From assembly GCA_050951465.1 (NCBI GenBank), contig JBMNJC010000016.1, positions 1 to 54,321 of the forward strand: a DNA stretch of 54,321 nt. The letters are read 5' to 3'. Within the stretch, counting starts at the first letter, position 1, and each line of letters begins with the position of its first letter. The translations under genes and the position numbers were made by a program. Below the pieces are notes generated by a model. That model made no database searches, was not told the origin of the DNA, and worked only from the letters and a program-made list of their open reading frames with translations. Below, piece after piece: positions 35,371 to 43,561 of the stretch. This DNA is from JAAZHD01 sp012510895 (GTDB lineage Bacteria > Bacillota > Clostridia > Caldicoprobacterales > DTU083).

Positions 35371-37274
35371 GTGTGCGTCCAGCGAAGCTGGCAAATGCTA
35401 ACAGGTGAAAGTCCTGTAGTGGTAAAGGTAGGGCAGCCACTTAGTCAGTAACCAGCGTATGAAGTAATTTGTGCGTTGAAGCGTTACGGAATGTTCTGAA
35501 AAGAGCAGACAAACTGGCGGGTCGTAACATGAAGTGAATACTGCCGCACCGTTATTGACATTCCCGAAAGGGAACAACAGGGAGTCGAGCTGAGACATCA
35601 ACAGCGAAGACAGCAGACGGTATGAAGAACCCTAAATGCAATACCTAAGAACCCTGCGGTGTAGAGGTAGCGACACGTCAGGAAAGTATTTGCCGGAACT
35701 GGAGAGAGCCTACTTTGCACAGGAAACTGTAAAGAGGAAGCATATAAGTGAAAGCGAAGTTGCAATCCTGCAAAGAGGCAGTCAGAAGTGCTCATAGTAC
35801 CAAGGATTGTACAGACAACAAAACTGTACATAGGGAAGGGGCACAACTTTATTCAAGTCTGTAAAGGAGGTAGGTGCCGGTGATTGCCAATAAAGCTATT
35901 AACACCCATGAAAAAGTACGAAACCTTCAAAACAGACTATACCTTACAGCCAAGGCTGACCGAAAGAGAAAGTTCTATGCGTTGTATGACAAGATATACC
36001 GAAAGGATATCTTAGAGGACGCATGGAGGCGAGTAAAAAAAAACAAAGGAGCAGGCGGTGTCGATAAAGTCAGTATAGACGACGTGAAAGCATACGGTGA
36101 GGATAGGTTGCTGTGTGAGATAGCGGAAGAATTGCGGACAGAGAAATATCGATGCAAGCCTGTCAGACGAACCTATATTCCAAAACCAGATGGTAGGAAA
36201 AGAGCATTAGGAATACCAACAATCAAGGATAGAATAGTGCAGATGGCGGCAAAGATAGTAATCGAGCCGGTATTTGAAGCGGATTTTCAACCTTGTTCAT
36301 ATGGATTCCGACCAAAACGAAGTGCTAAACAGGCAATGGACAGGATATTCGAAGTGGCTGACAAAGGCGGGGCATTATGGGTAATTGATGCCGATATAAG
36401 AGATTATTTTGGGAGCATCAACCATGATAAACTACTTTTGCTGGTCAAACAGAGAATAACTGACCGCAGAGTGCTGAAGCTGATAAAAGGCTGGCTGAAG
36501 GCAGGAGTGCTGGAGAACGGTCAATATAGCGAAAGTACACTTGGAGCACCACAAGGCGGAGTTATTTCTCCACTGTTATCCAACATATATCTGAATTATT
36601 TTGATATATGTTGGAATAAGAGGTTCGGGCATCTGGGCGAGCTAGTACGATATGCAGATGATTTTGTGATATTGTGCAAACGGAAAGCACAGGCAGAAGA
36701 AGCTTTAAAAGCGGTGAAATGGATTATGAATAAGCTGGAACTAACATTACACAGTGAGAAAACAAGGCTTGTTGATATGTACTTTGGTAAAGATAGCTTT
36801 GATTTTCTTGGCTTCAACAACAGATTTCAGCGGTTCAGAAATAAAAGCTGGAAGTGGTATTGGACATTACAGCAAGTTCCATCCAAAAAGGCTATGAAGA
36901 AAATGAGAGCCAACATCAAAGAGGTGTTTGCAAGTCCGAGCAAACTGCTGTGGAGCATGGAAGAAATGGTGAAACTGCTCAATCCTAAAATCATTGGGAT
37001 GAGAAATTATTATGCTAGGCGTTTTACAAGACCATGGTTATGGAAGATAGAGAAGTATATAAACTCTAAATTTACTCGGTGGTATAATCGGAAGAAACAA
37101 CGCAACTACAGGCTTGGTAATGCGGCAAAGATCAGAGAATTGACCTTGCAGGCAGGACTAGCAAGTATTTGCGGCTGAATGCTGAAGGAAGAAGAATATC
37201 GGAAAGCCGTATGCGGGAAAACCGCACGTACGGTTTGATGAGGGGGCGGTGGCAACCCCACTGCTCTACTCTAT
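35371..37274 (+). mobile_element. Group II intron (ribozyme plus reverse transcriptase)
   Basis: The element begins GTGTGCGTCC (35371), the group II 5' consensus. About 500 nt of structured RNA is followed by the reverse transcriptase gene. The catalytic domain V is at about 37201-37236 (AGCCGTATGCGGG, loop, CCGCACGTACGGTT), domain VI follows, and the element ends ...CTACTCTAT at 37274. It is inserted 69 bp after the diguanylate cyclase stop, in non-coding DNA. I see no break in the open frame or in domain V, so it may be active. The end coordinates are estimated to within a few bases. Confidence 0.88.
35874..37178 (+). CDS. ltrA: Group II intron reverse transcriptase/maturase
   Basis: A 434-residue protein encoded inside the group II intron, which splices the intron RNA and copies it into DNA. 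It has the RT blocks in order (KNKGAGGVDKVSIDDVK, RALGIPTIKDRIVQ, SYGFRPKRSAKQA, IDADIRDYFGSINH, GAPQGGVISPLLSNIYLN) with the active site YADD in LVRYADDFVIL. A maturase (domain X) follows to about residue 410. It ends without an HNH endonuclease domain, as in intron classes that use replication forks or hairpins for insertion. GTG 35874 follows AAAGGAGG. Confidence 0.95.
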   Translation: MPVIANKAINTHEKVRNLQNRLYLTAKADRKRKFYALYDKIYRKDILEDAWRRVKKNKGAGGVDKVSIDDVKAYGEDRLLCEIAEELRTEKYRCKPVRRTYIPKPDGRKRALGIPTIKDRIVQMAAKIVIEPVFEADFQPCSYGFRPKRSAKQAMDRIFEVADKGGALWVIDADIRDYFGSINHDKLLLLVKQRITDRRVLKLIKGWLKAGVLENGQYSESTLGAPQGGVISPLLSNIYLNYFDICWNKRFGHLGELVRYADDFVILCKRKAQAEEALKAVKWIMNKLELTLHSEKTRLVDMYFGKDSFDFLGFNNRFQRFRNKSWKWYWTLQQVPSKKAMKKMRANIKEVFASPSKLLWSMEEMVKLLNPKIIGMRNYYARRFTRPWLWKIEKYINSKFTRWYNRKKQRNYRLGNAAKIRELTLQAGLASICG

Positions 37275-37311
37275 CAAGGGTTAAGAAATGAAGAACTAAA
37301 AAGCTTGTAAA

Positions 37312-37339
37312 TGATATGCTCCCCATATGGTAGACAGTA
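37312..37339 (+). repeat. Left terminal inverted repeat of the IS3 element
   Basis: TGATATGCTCCCC, then GTAGACAG after a short variable part; pairs with the repeat at 39015-39042. 11 of the first 13 positions agree. Confidence 0.8.
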
Positions 37340-37372
37340 AAAACATAAAAAAACCATATGAGGAGCATATTT

Positions 37373-38065
37373 ATGTCAAAAAAGAAAAAGTACAGTAAAG
37401 AGCTGAAACAGACCATCTTAAAGGAACATGATGAAGAAGGTATATCGTTTTATAAACTCGGAAAGAAATACGGGATTAATCCCAGATGTCTAAGGCAGTG
37501 GAGTTATAACTACAAAGCTTTCGGAGAGGATGCTCTGGAAAGCCATAATAGTAACCTTTGTAATTATTCCGGTGAATTCAAGAAAACAGTTGTCAGGGAA
37601 TATCTTGAATGCAAGATGAGTTTTAAGGATCTTGCTTTAAAGTATGGAATTCTCGCGCCAAGCACTGTCGGAACGTGGATAAAGAAGTATAATAGTCATA
37701 TCGAATTAGAAGACTCCAGACCTGATGGGAGGAATACAGATATGGCAAATAAAATACCAGGAAGAAAAACCAGTTTCGAAGAACGCGTAGAGATTGTAGA
37801 AGATTGCATAGCCAACGGACGGAATTATACCGACATTGCAATCAAGCATAGTGTTTCATACGGGCAGGTTTACGCTTGGGTAAGGAAATACGACGCGGAA
37901 GGTGTTTCCAGTTTACAAGATCGCAGAGGCAAAGGCAAATCACCAGACCAGCTTAATGAAGTTGAACGGCTGCGAGCTGAAAACAGGCTGCTTAAGGCAC
38001 AGACAAACCAGAAGCAGATGGAGATAGATTTCTTAAAAAAAGTCGAAGAAATCGAGAGGAGGTGA
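37373..38065 (+). CDS. IS3 transposase OrfA with repeated helix-turn-helix domains
   Basis: A 230-residue DNA-binding subunit. Three helix-turn-helix units can be read: KYSKELKQTILKEHDEEGIS..., EFKKTVVREYLECKMSFKDL... and SFEERVEIVEDCIANGRNYT..., then a coiled coil near the end (EVERLRAENRLLKAQTNQ). Usual IS3 OrfA proteins have one unit and about 100 residues. The start is taken as ATG 37373, 7 nt after GAGGAG. At 38035-38041 the in-frame heptamer A-AAA-AAA is a -1 slippery site, after which the orfB frame is open without a stop, so an OrfAB fusion transposase is likely made. Confidence 0.92.
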   Translation: MSKKKKYSKELKQTILKEHDEEGISFYKLGKKYGINPRCLRQWSYNYKAFGEDALESHNSNLCNYSGEFKKTVVREYLECKMSFKDLALKYGILAPSTVGTWIKKYNSHIELEDSRPDGRNTDMANKIPGRKTSFEERVEIVEDCIANGRNYTDIAIKHSVSYGQVYAWVRKYDAEGVSSLQDRRGKGKSPDQLNEVERLRAENRLLKAQTNQKQMEIDFLKKVEEIERR

Positions 38066-38973
38066 CGCTGCACAGAACAAGAAAGCTTGATATATATGTT
38101 GCTATTAAAGAGCTTATGGATGAAAACAAAGGATATCCTTTAAGCGGTCTATGCCGTATTGCCGATATAAGCAGGGCTGCCTACTATAAATGGCTAAATC
38201 ACATCGACAGTGATAATGATAAGCTTAATGATTACCTGGCTCAAAGAGTATCAGAGATTCATGGAGAACACCCAGATATGGGATATCGCAGGATCCGTGA
38301 CACGATAGAGCATGACGACAAGATAAATGTTAACGATAAAAGGATTCTCAGGATATGTCGGAAGAAAAAGGTACAATCTGTGATAAAACATAAAATGAAC
38401 TGCTGTACAAAACCGGCTTCAGATCCGGCTTATACTGCAGAGAACGTACTCAACCAAGAATTCAGATCTGATACACCTAACGAGAAATGGGTAACGGATG
38501 TGAGCGTATTCAAATATGGCACTACTATTGAAAACACAAAGAAGGTTTACCTGAGTGCAATCCTTGATTTGTGTGGAAAACGCCCGGTATCATTCGCAGT
38601 AAGTGATTACAATGATAATGAACTGGTATTCAGGAACTTTGATGATGCCGTAGCCAAACATCCGGATGCTCATCCCCTGTTTCATTCTGACAGGGGCTAC
38701 CAATACACCAGCAAAGCATTTCATGACAAGCTTGAGCAGGCCGGAATGGTTCAAAGTATGTCCAGAGTAGCTCACTGCATAGATAATGGACCGATGGAAG
38801 GCTTCTGGGGGGTTATGAAGAGAGAAATGTATTATGGCAAGAAGTTCAAAACAAAAGAAGAATTAATCGCAGCAATAAGCAATTACATGGATTACTATGT
38901 TAATAAGCGCGTTCAGCGCAGACTTGGAGTAATGACACCATCTGAATACTACAAGATGAAGATAGCAGCGTAA
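38062..38973 (+). CDS. IS3 transposase OrfB (DDE integrase)
   Basis: A 303-residue catalytic subunit of the rve/DDE type. It has an N-terminal HTH_21-like region (IHGEHPDMGYRRIRDTIE) and the three catalytic acids in WVTDVSVF (D), FHSDRGYQYTS (D) and NGPMEGFWGVMKREM (E), spaced as in IS3. It ends with the usual YYVNKRVQRRLGVMTPSEYY. The GTG at 38062 overlaps the orfA stop (GTGA) after GAGGAGG, so it can also be made on its own. The protein is intact, with no stops or indels. Confidence 0.95.
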   Translation: MTLHRTRKLDIYVAIKELMDENKGYPLSGLCRIADISRAAYYKWLNHIDSDNDKLNDYLAQRVSEIHGEHPDMGYRRIRDTIEHDDKINVNDKRILRICRKKKVQSVIKHKMNCCTKPASDPAYTAENVLNQEFRSDTPNEKWVTDVSVFKYGTTIENTKKVYLSAILDLCGKRPVSFAVSDYNDNELVFRNFDDAVAKHPDAHPLFHSDRGYQYTSKAFHDKLEQAGMVQSMSRVAHCIDNGPMEGFWGVMKREMYYGKKFKTKEELIAAISNYMDYYVNKRVQRRLGVMTPSEYYKMKIAA

Positions 38974-38976
38974 AAA

Positions 38977-38996
38977 CTGCCCGACGAGTCGGGCAG
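38977..38996 (+). terminator. Hairpin after orfB inside the IS
   Basis: CTGCCCGA, CGAG loop, TCGGGCAG, followed by AAAATCTTTCGTTTTTTT. It probably ends the transposase transcript. Confidence 0.65.
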
Positions 38997-39014
38997 AAAA
39001 TCTTTCGTTTTTTT

Positions 39015-39042
39015 AATTGTCTACTTGACGGGGAGCACACCA
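39015..39042 (-). repeat. Right terminal inverted repeat of the IS3 element
   Basis: Read on the - strand: TGGTGTGCTCCCC, then GTAGACAA. It matches the left end. Confidence 0.8.
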
Positions 39043-39263
39043 AAAAAATAAAGGGTTTCCAGACATTTTGCTTTTCTCAGGACTGTTCCTGCGGATGTGG
39101 CAATGTCAGGGAACCATTAATTTTATTGTTTGTGGGAACATATCAACCGCCCTGAAAATTCATAGTTGAGTTACCAGATTAGATAACACCCTTTTTTACA
39201 GGGGGTTGAGGATACAGGATAGATGTATTACTGCTTATTATCTTTATGCGATAAAACACATGA
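39043..39263. other. Gene-free stretch between the IS and mcrC
   Basis: 221 bp with no open frame of note and no clear terminator for the restriction operon. It holds only a short CCCTTTTTTACAGGGGG inverted repeat near 39190. It may be what remains of the sequence into which the IS and intron inserted. Confidence 0.5.
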
Positions 39264-40298
39264 TTATAATAACATCTTTTCTACTATTGCGTTCAACTGT
39301 TTTGATATGTTGGAAAAGTCAGTATTCAAGTCCAAAGTTTTAACGCTAATACGATTACCGCCGATAATATAATCGTTGTCCGGTACAATATCTTCATCAG
39401 TTTTGGCATAAAGCAAAAGGCCGCTTATATTTCCCGAACGAGCTAAATCCATGTTTTTTACATAAGTAAATATCTGATACAAATTGTGAGAATGGATTGT
39501 TTGGCTGTTGAACAAGCTGTTTATCTGCATGGTCTTCTCATAGTATTTTGTGTCTATAATGAGTGTTTTGCCCCGATATCGAAGAGTTATATCTGATTTC
39601 ATAGTAGGTAAATATTCTATTTCTCCACCGTCGACATCCCAGTCAATAATGGTGGATGAAGCATTAAACTGGGGATAATGCCTACGATAATATTCCAACA
39701 CAAATTTTTCATAAAGCCTGTGCATATGCTGGTCGTCTACATAGCGGGCCAACTTTCGGGAACCGTCCTGCTCGGTCATTAGCATACCTTCGATAACTAG
39801 ATAGCAGATATTCAGCAGCATTTTATAGGTGGCATTATTCCTATGGTATCTGATACTCGACCATTGAATTCTGCGCGGATTTATTTCATCAACATTACTG
39901 AAATAAAGCATTGTTTTCCTTAAGGCTTTTTTATGCTGCGTTGATACTTCCGGACAGCGTATCAAAAGCATTGCAGTGGTTTTGAGTATTTTATTCAAGC
40001 AACTGTTTTCTGTAAACTCATCATAATCACAGACCAGTTTCTTTTTAAGCATGGAATTCTGTACAATGGAGGCTGAGACATTGATTTTACCTGCAGGTGA
40101 AATAACGGCTTCTGTTTTGCTGATATACTCCCTACTTAATCCCCTTTTGATTTGGCTGGCGATACCTTTGGAAAGAATTGCTGCAAATAAATCAGAAGTA
40201 TATTCGAAATCTTCAGTTGCTACTTGTTTATAGCCTTCTTCATTTAAGACATGAAAAGCATAAGCAAGCATATAGTATATATTTTGAATTCTAATCAT
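39264..40298 (-). CDS. mcrC: McrC, nuclease subunit of the McrBC modification-dependent restriction system
   Basis: McrC carries the nuclease that McrB loads onto modified DNA. The 344-residue protein opens IRIQNIYYMLAYAFHVLNEE, the family signature, and near its end has a PD-(D/E)xK site: SDITLRYRGKTLIIDTKYY, with Asp before and D-T-K as the catalytic triplet. The start is taken as the ATG at 40298, which overlaps the mcrB stop by 8 bp, so the two are translationally coupled. A slightly longer frame to 40310 exists but lacks family support. The gene is the last of the operon. Confidence 0.94.
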   Translation of the reverse strand: MIRIQNIYYMLAYAFHVLNEEGYKQVATEDFEYTSDLFAAILSKGIASQIKRGLSREYISKTEAVISPAGKINVSASIVQNSMLKKKLVCDYDEFTENSCLNKILKTTAMLLIRCPEVSTQHKKALRKTMLYFSNVDEINPRRIQWSSIRYHRNNATYKMLLNICYLVIEGMLMTEQDGSRKLARYVDDQHMHRLYEKFVLEYYRRHYPQFNASSTIIDWDVDGGEIEYLPTMKSDITLRYRGKTLIIDTKYYEKTMQINSLFNSQTIHSHNLYQIFTYVKNMDLARSGNISGLLLYAKTDEDIVPDNDYIIGGNRISVKTLDLNTDFSNISKQLNAIVEKMLL

Positions 40299-42906
40299 AC
40301 AAAGCCTCACTCAGCCTTTTTGTCCACTGTTCTATTTTGGATGGTTCGTCAAACCAATATTCGTTTAAAAGAGGCAACAATTCATACTTAATAACGGATT
40401 CCAGCCATTCGTCGGTTACCTCACTATTTGTGCACAGATAACTGTGTCCAATTCTGAACCCACTGCCAAGGGATTCATCCTTGCAGATAAAGTCATTCAA
40501 AGCTTTAATTTGCTCAACCAGGGCATTAAACTTGGGGTTGTTTGCTTGCTGTATAATTTTTTTAAACCCTTCAGAGTCAAAAGCAGGTTCGAGTTCAAAG
40601 AAAGCGAATCTTCTTCTCAAAGCATAATCGATTATGGCAAGGCTGCGGTCGGCAGTATTCATCATACCGATAATGTAGAGATTTTTGGGAACAGAAAATA
40701 ACTCGTTGGAGTAAAGAAGGCGTAGTTTTTCACCGCGTTTTTCCTTTTCTATAAGCATCATCAACTCACCAAAAATTTTGCTTACATTGCCGCGGTTAAT
40801 TTCGTCAATGATAAAGAAATAATCCCGTTCATCGTCATCCTGTGCTGCTTTGCAGAACTGGTAAAAAGGCCCGGGGGTAAGCTCAAATCCGTCTTTGGTT
40901 GGCCGGAATCCCATAATAAAGTCTTCATAGCTGTAACTTTGATGGAATTGAACCATCATAACGCGGCTTGTATCTTTTTGCCCCATTATGGAAAAAGCAA
41001 GTCTTTTGGCAGCAAAAGTTTTACCAACGCCGGGCGCTCCTTGCAGGATGATGTTTTTCTTGGTTTTTAAGAGATTAACCAAAGTATTGTAACGTTCGGC
41101 ATCCATGAAAACTTCATTGAGGAAGTTATCTTCGGTGTAGGACTCATACACAATTTCTTTTTCTTCAATATCTACAGAGTCATCATCAATAAAGAGCGCT
41201 TCTAGTTTTTGTACATAATCAGTATAAGGAGTTATGTCGGTAAGGGTTTTCATGACAGCTTGTCCCGGGTGTTCCCACTCCCCGTTATGTGTCCATTTGA
41301 TTTTACGAATATGTTTATACTCATCGCGATCTGCGTCAAAAATATAGTCGGATTCAACTATGCCACGCCCGATTACTTTACGCATACCTCTTTTTGCATA
41401 AACAATGTCGCCGACTTTGATCTCATTAGCAAACTGCCATGTGGCAAGGGCTGAATTCGTATATGAGTATTCAGCGCCATACATTTCCTTCATTTTGGCT
41501 TTCATGGCTTCTTTGCTTGGGTATTGTTTAAGGTCGCCTAATTCATCCCACCCAATACCCATAATCCCTTGAGAATAGAATTCTTCCCACTTGGAAGAAT
41601 TACTACCTGGGGCGTAAATCCAGTATCGTCTTGGGGAAGCGGATGATATAGCTTCTTCTGTATTCCTTGGTGCCACACGATTGTAGGTACCATTGATAAT
41701 GCTGTCTATTGTATCAGCCTGTTCGATAGTAAGTTTATAGTTAGTAGCGTTGGGGAAATTAATAATACTTACATTTTTCAGCCGGTCATCTGCCAGTAAA
41801 TCTTCTTTTTTTATAATAGCATCCGTTATTTTATGCGTCAGTTCAATATCCACGACAGGGCTTTCTCCTGTATTTAATTTGCCGGAAACTGCATAGGGAT
41901 CAGGTTCATTATTTTCTCTGATTTCCGGGTCACAGAGGATAACTCCTGAAGCAACAATGCCCCCCTTAGGGCCTGAAACCCATATATAAGCGCGGTCGCC
42001 TTTTTTAATCTGATTATGGTATTGCTTTACGCTCCATGTTACAACATCAAGATCCTTAATAGCACCCATAACATCATAGTATTTGGGATTACCTTGAAAA
42101 ATCCAGCCTATTTTTTTATTAGCGGTTGAAGTGATATTATTATTCCGTGCTCCCGAAGTTGTTGTAGCCCATGCTATGTGGGACAGTTCGGGAAAACTGT
42201 GATAAGGACTGTCGCTCTTTGCAAAGATTTCTTTACATACAGTAATGAGATCTAAATAGGTTTTTGCACTTGGAAGCTGCTTCAAGTTAGAAATTTTGGT
42301 AATATTCGCGTAATAAGGAGAGCTATCTTGTGTCAGATAACTTCTGTTACGATCATCAAGGTTTAAGTAGGAAAAGGGGCGTACCCAATACAGTCCCATA
42401 GTTAAATTCCACTTAATTCCAAGTTGCTTTCTTACTTTATCATAACAGGCTATAAATGCTGACTTGGAGACTTCTGACGGATTGTCTGCATAGTTTAATC
42501 CGGCTTCAAATGTGTCCCATAGGTTGGGAATGTCATCTTCTTTTCGCTTACTTTTACCGGCGAAAAACCAAGCCTTCATGTTGTTAAGTAGCGGAATGCC
42601 GTCAAATTCTGTAGGCACTGAAGTCTTAACACCGAGTTTACTGCCAATGCCTTTCATCAAAGCAATACGATTTTCATTGGAAATTCCTTTATTGAAACAG
42701 CCAAATACGGTAAACGGGCAAATATCGTCAATCAGCATACCGTCCTTTTCTATAAACGGATAGCGCAATCCTAAATCGTTATAAACGTCTTTTAACAACT
42801 CAAGAAGGTGCGAACGATTATTTTTATATGGCAACAGTTTATCAGCAAACTCCATATAAAAAGAAGTCCAGGCAAATTGATTTTTTAATTGAATATTTGA
42901 ATCCAT
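40291..42906 (-). CDS. mcrB: McrB-type GTPase with two N-terminal reader domains
   Basis: An 871-residue AAA+ motor subunit of a modification-dependent restriction system. Residues 1-260 are an uncharacterised helical region. Residues about 266-405 form an EVE-like (PUA-superfamily) modified-base-binding domain (IGWIFQGNPKYYDVMGAI ... DRAYIWVSGPKGGIVASG). Residues about 428-570 look like a second PUA-like domain (YWIYAPGSNSSKWEEFY ... VGDIVYAKRG). From 600 comes the McrB GTPase: Walker A GAPGVGKT (623-630), Walker B FFIIDEINRGNVSKIFGELM, and the McrB signature MMNTADRSLAIIDYALRRRF. E. coli McrB has only one short N-terminal reader of another fold. ATG 42906 follows GAGGTG. Confidence 0.92.
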   Translation of the reverse strand: MDSNIQLKNQFAWTSFYMEFADKLLPYKNNRSHLLELLKDVYNDLGLRYPFIEKDGMLIDDICPFTVFGCFNKGISNENRIALMKGIGSKLGVKTSVPTEFDGIPLLNNMKAWFFAGKSKRKEDDIPNLWDTFEAGLNYADNPSEVSKSAFIACYDKVRKQLGIKWNLTMGLYWVRPFSYLNLDDRNRSYLTQDSSPYYANITKISNLKQLPSAKTYLDLITVCKEIFAKSDSPYHSFPELSHIAWATTTSGARNNNITSTANKKIGWIFQGNPKYYDVMGAIKDLDVVTWSVKQYHNQIKKGDRAYIWVSGPKGGIVASGVILCDPEIRENNEPDPYAVSGKLNTGESPVVDIELTHKITDAIIKKEDLLADDRLKNVSIINFPNATNYKLTIEQADTIDSIINGTYNRVAPRNTEEAISSASPRRYWIYAPGSNSSKWEEFYSQGIMGIGWDELGDLKQYPSKEAMKAKMKEMYGAEYSYTNSALATWQFANEIKVGDIVYAKRGMRKVIGRGIVESDYIFDADRDEYKHIRKIKWTHNGEWEHPGQAVMKTLTDITPYTDYVQKLEALFIDDDSVDIEEKEIVYESYTEDNFLNEVFMDAERYNTLVNLLKTKKNIILQGAPGVGKTFAAKRLAFSIMGQKDTSRVMMVQFHQSYSYEDFIMGFRPTKDGFELTPGPFYQFCKAAQDDDERDYFFIIDEINRGNVSKIFGELMMLIEKEKRGEKLRLLYSNELFSVPKNLYIIGMMNTADRSLAIIDYALRRRFAFFELEPAFDSEGFKKIIQQANNPKFNALVEQIKALNDFICKDESLGSGFRIGHSYLCTNSEVTDEWLESVIKYELLPLLNEYWFDEPSKIEQWTKRLSEALYD

Positions 42907-42924
42907 TATCTTTGCACCTCTAAT

Positions 42925-43539
42925 TCATCTAATTATAGGCAATCCGTATTTATGAAACGTCGCAATCAATTTTTTCCAATGGGGTGGATAGGCATTACTG
43001 CCATAACGCTTAATTGTTGTACCGTTATCAAATGTAACATTAAGCTCCCATTGGGTTCCATCCAATACATTCTGGTTAATATAGCGGCTTTTCCAGTCAA
43101 TGAAATAACATCTAAGTAAATCTTTATTAAATTCAGCCCATTTATGGCCTACAGGAATTAAGGAAATATTACAGTCTGCTAACTCAGATTTAATATCAAT
43201 ATAATGACTGTCTGATGCCACATACCTTAATATTTTGCCATACTTTTGCTCATGCAAATATATCCAGTGGGATGTACCAAAATACCCGCCAACATAAAAA
43301 TATAATTCTCTAACAAAAGCAGGTTTGGTAAAGTAATTACCCCCAAAGTCTTTTCCACAAGAATTACAATGGTGGGTAGGAGAAGGAATTGCAATACAGC
43401 ATCCTCCAAGCACTACTTCCTTTTTATCAAGTTTATCCTGCAATTCCTGCGTCATAGCAGGCATACCCCATAATATTGTTGCCGTATTCTTTGAGCCACA
43501 GCGTGGACAAATCCTTCTTGGCAAAACTATCACCTTCAT
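42925..43539 (-). CDS. Uncharacterised zinc-ribbon protein in the restriction operon
   Basis: I do not recognise a function. The protein of about 200 residues has an N-terminal zinc ribbon with two CxxC pairs (CPRCGSKN at about residue 12 and CNSCGKDFGG at about 58), in a form common to many small proteins with the W-G-M-P and GGCCI stretches. A C-terminal part ends TFDNGTTIKRYGSNAYPPHW, resembling a beta-rich fold seen in phage and plasmid proteins. The start is uncertain: ATG 43539 lacks a ribosome binding site, while TTG 43524 follows AAGGTGAT. It stands 22 bp after the specificity gene and 18 bp before mcrB, so it is co-transcribed with both. Confidence 0.7.
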   Translation of the reverse strand: MKVIVLPRRICPRCGSKNTATILWGMPAMTQELQDKLDKKEVVLGGCCIAIPSPTHHCNSCGKDFGGNYFTKPAFVRELYFYVGGYFGTSHWIYLHEQKYGKILRYVASDSHYIDIKSELADCNISLIPVGHKWAEFNKDLLRCYFIDWKSRYINQNVLDGTQWELNVTFDNGTTIKRYGSNAYPPHWKKLIATFHKYGLPIIR

Positions 43540-43561
43540 TACTTTGCTGAATGCATCATAT

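Larger units (their letters stand above)
37312..39042 (+). mobile_element. IS3-family insertion sequence, complete
   Basis: Imperfect terminal inverted repeats begin TGATATGCTCCCC on the left and, read inward, TGGTGTGCTCCCC on the right, followed by a shared GTAGACA block. The ends are TG...CA, as usual for IS3. The flanks share AAA, a possible 3-bp target duplication in an A-rich site. Inside are orfA, orfB and a hairpin after orfB. The 1731-bp length is at the upper end for the family because orfA is long. It starts 37 bp after the group II intron. Confidence 0.9.

Noticed and set aside
35874..37178. Retron or diversity-generating reverse transcriptase
   Set aside because: The 5' GTGTGCG, domain V and maturase domain show a group II intron.
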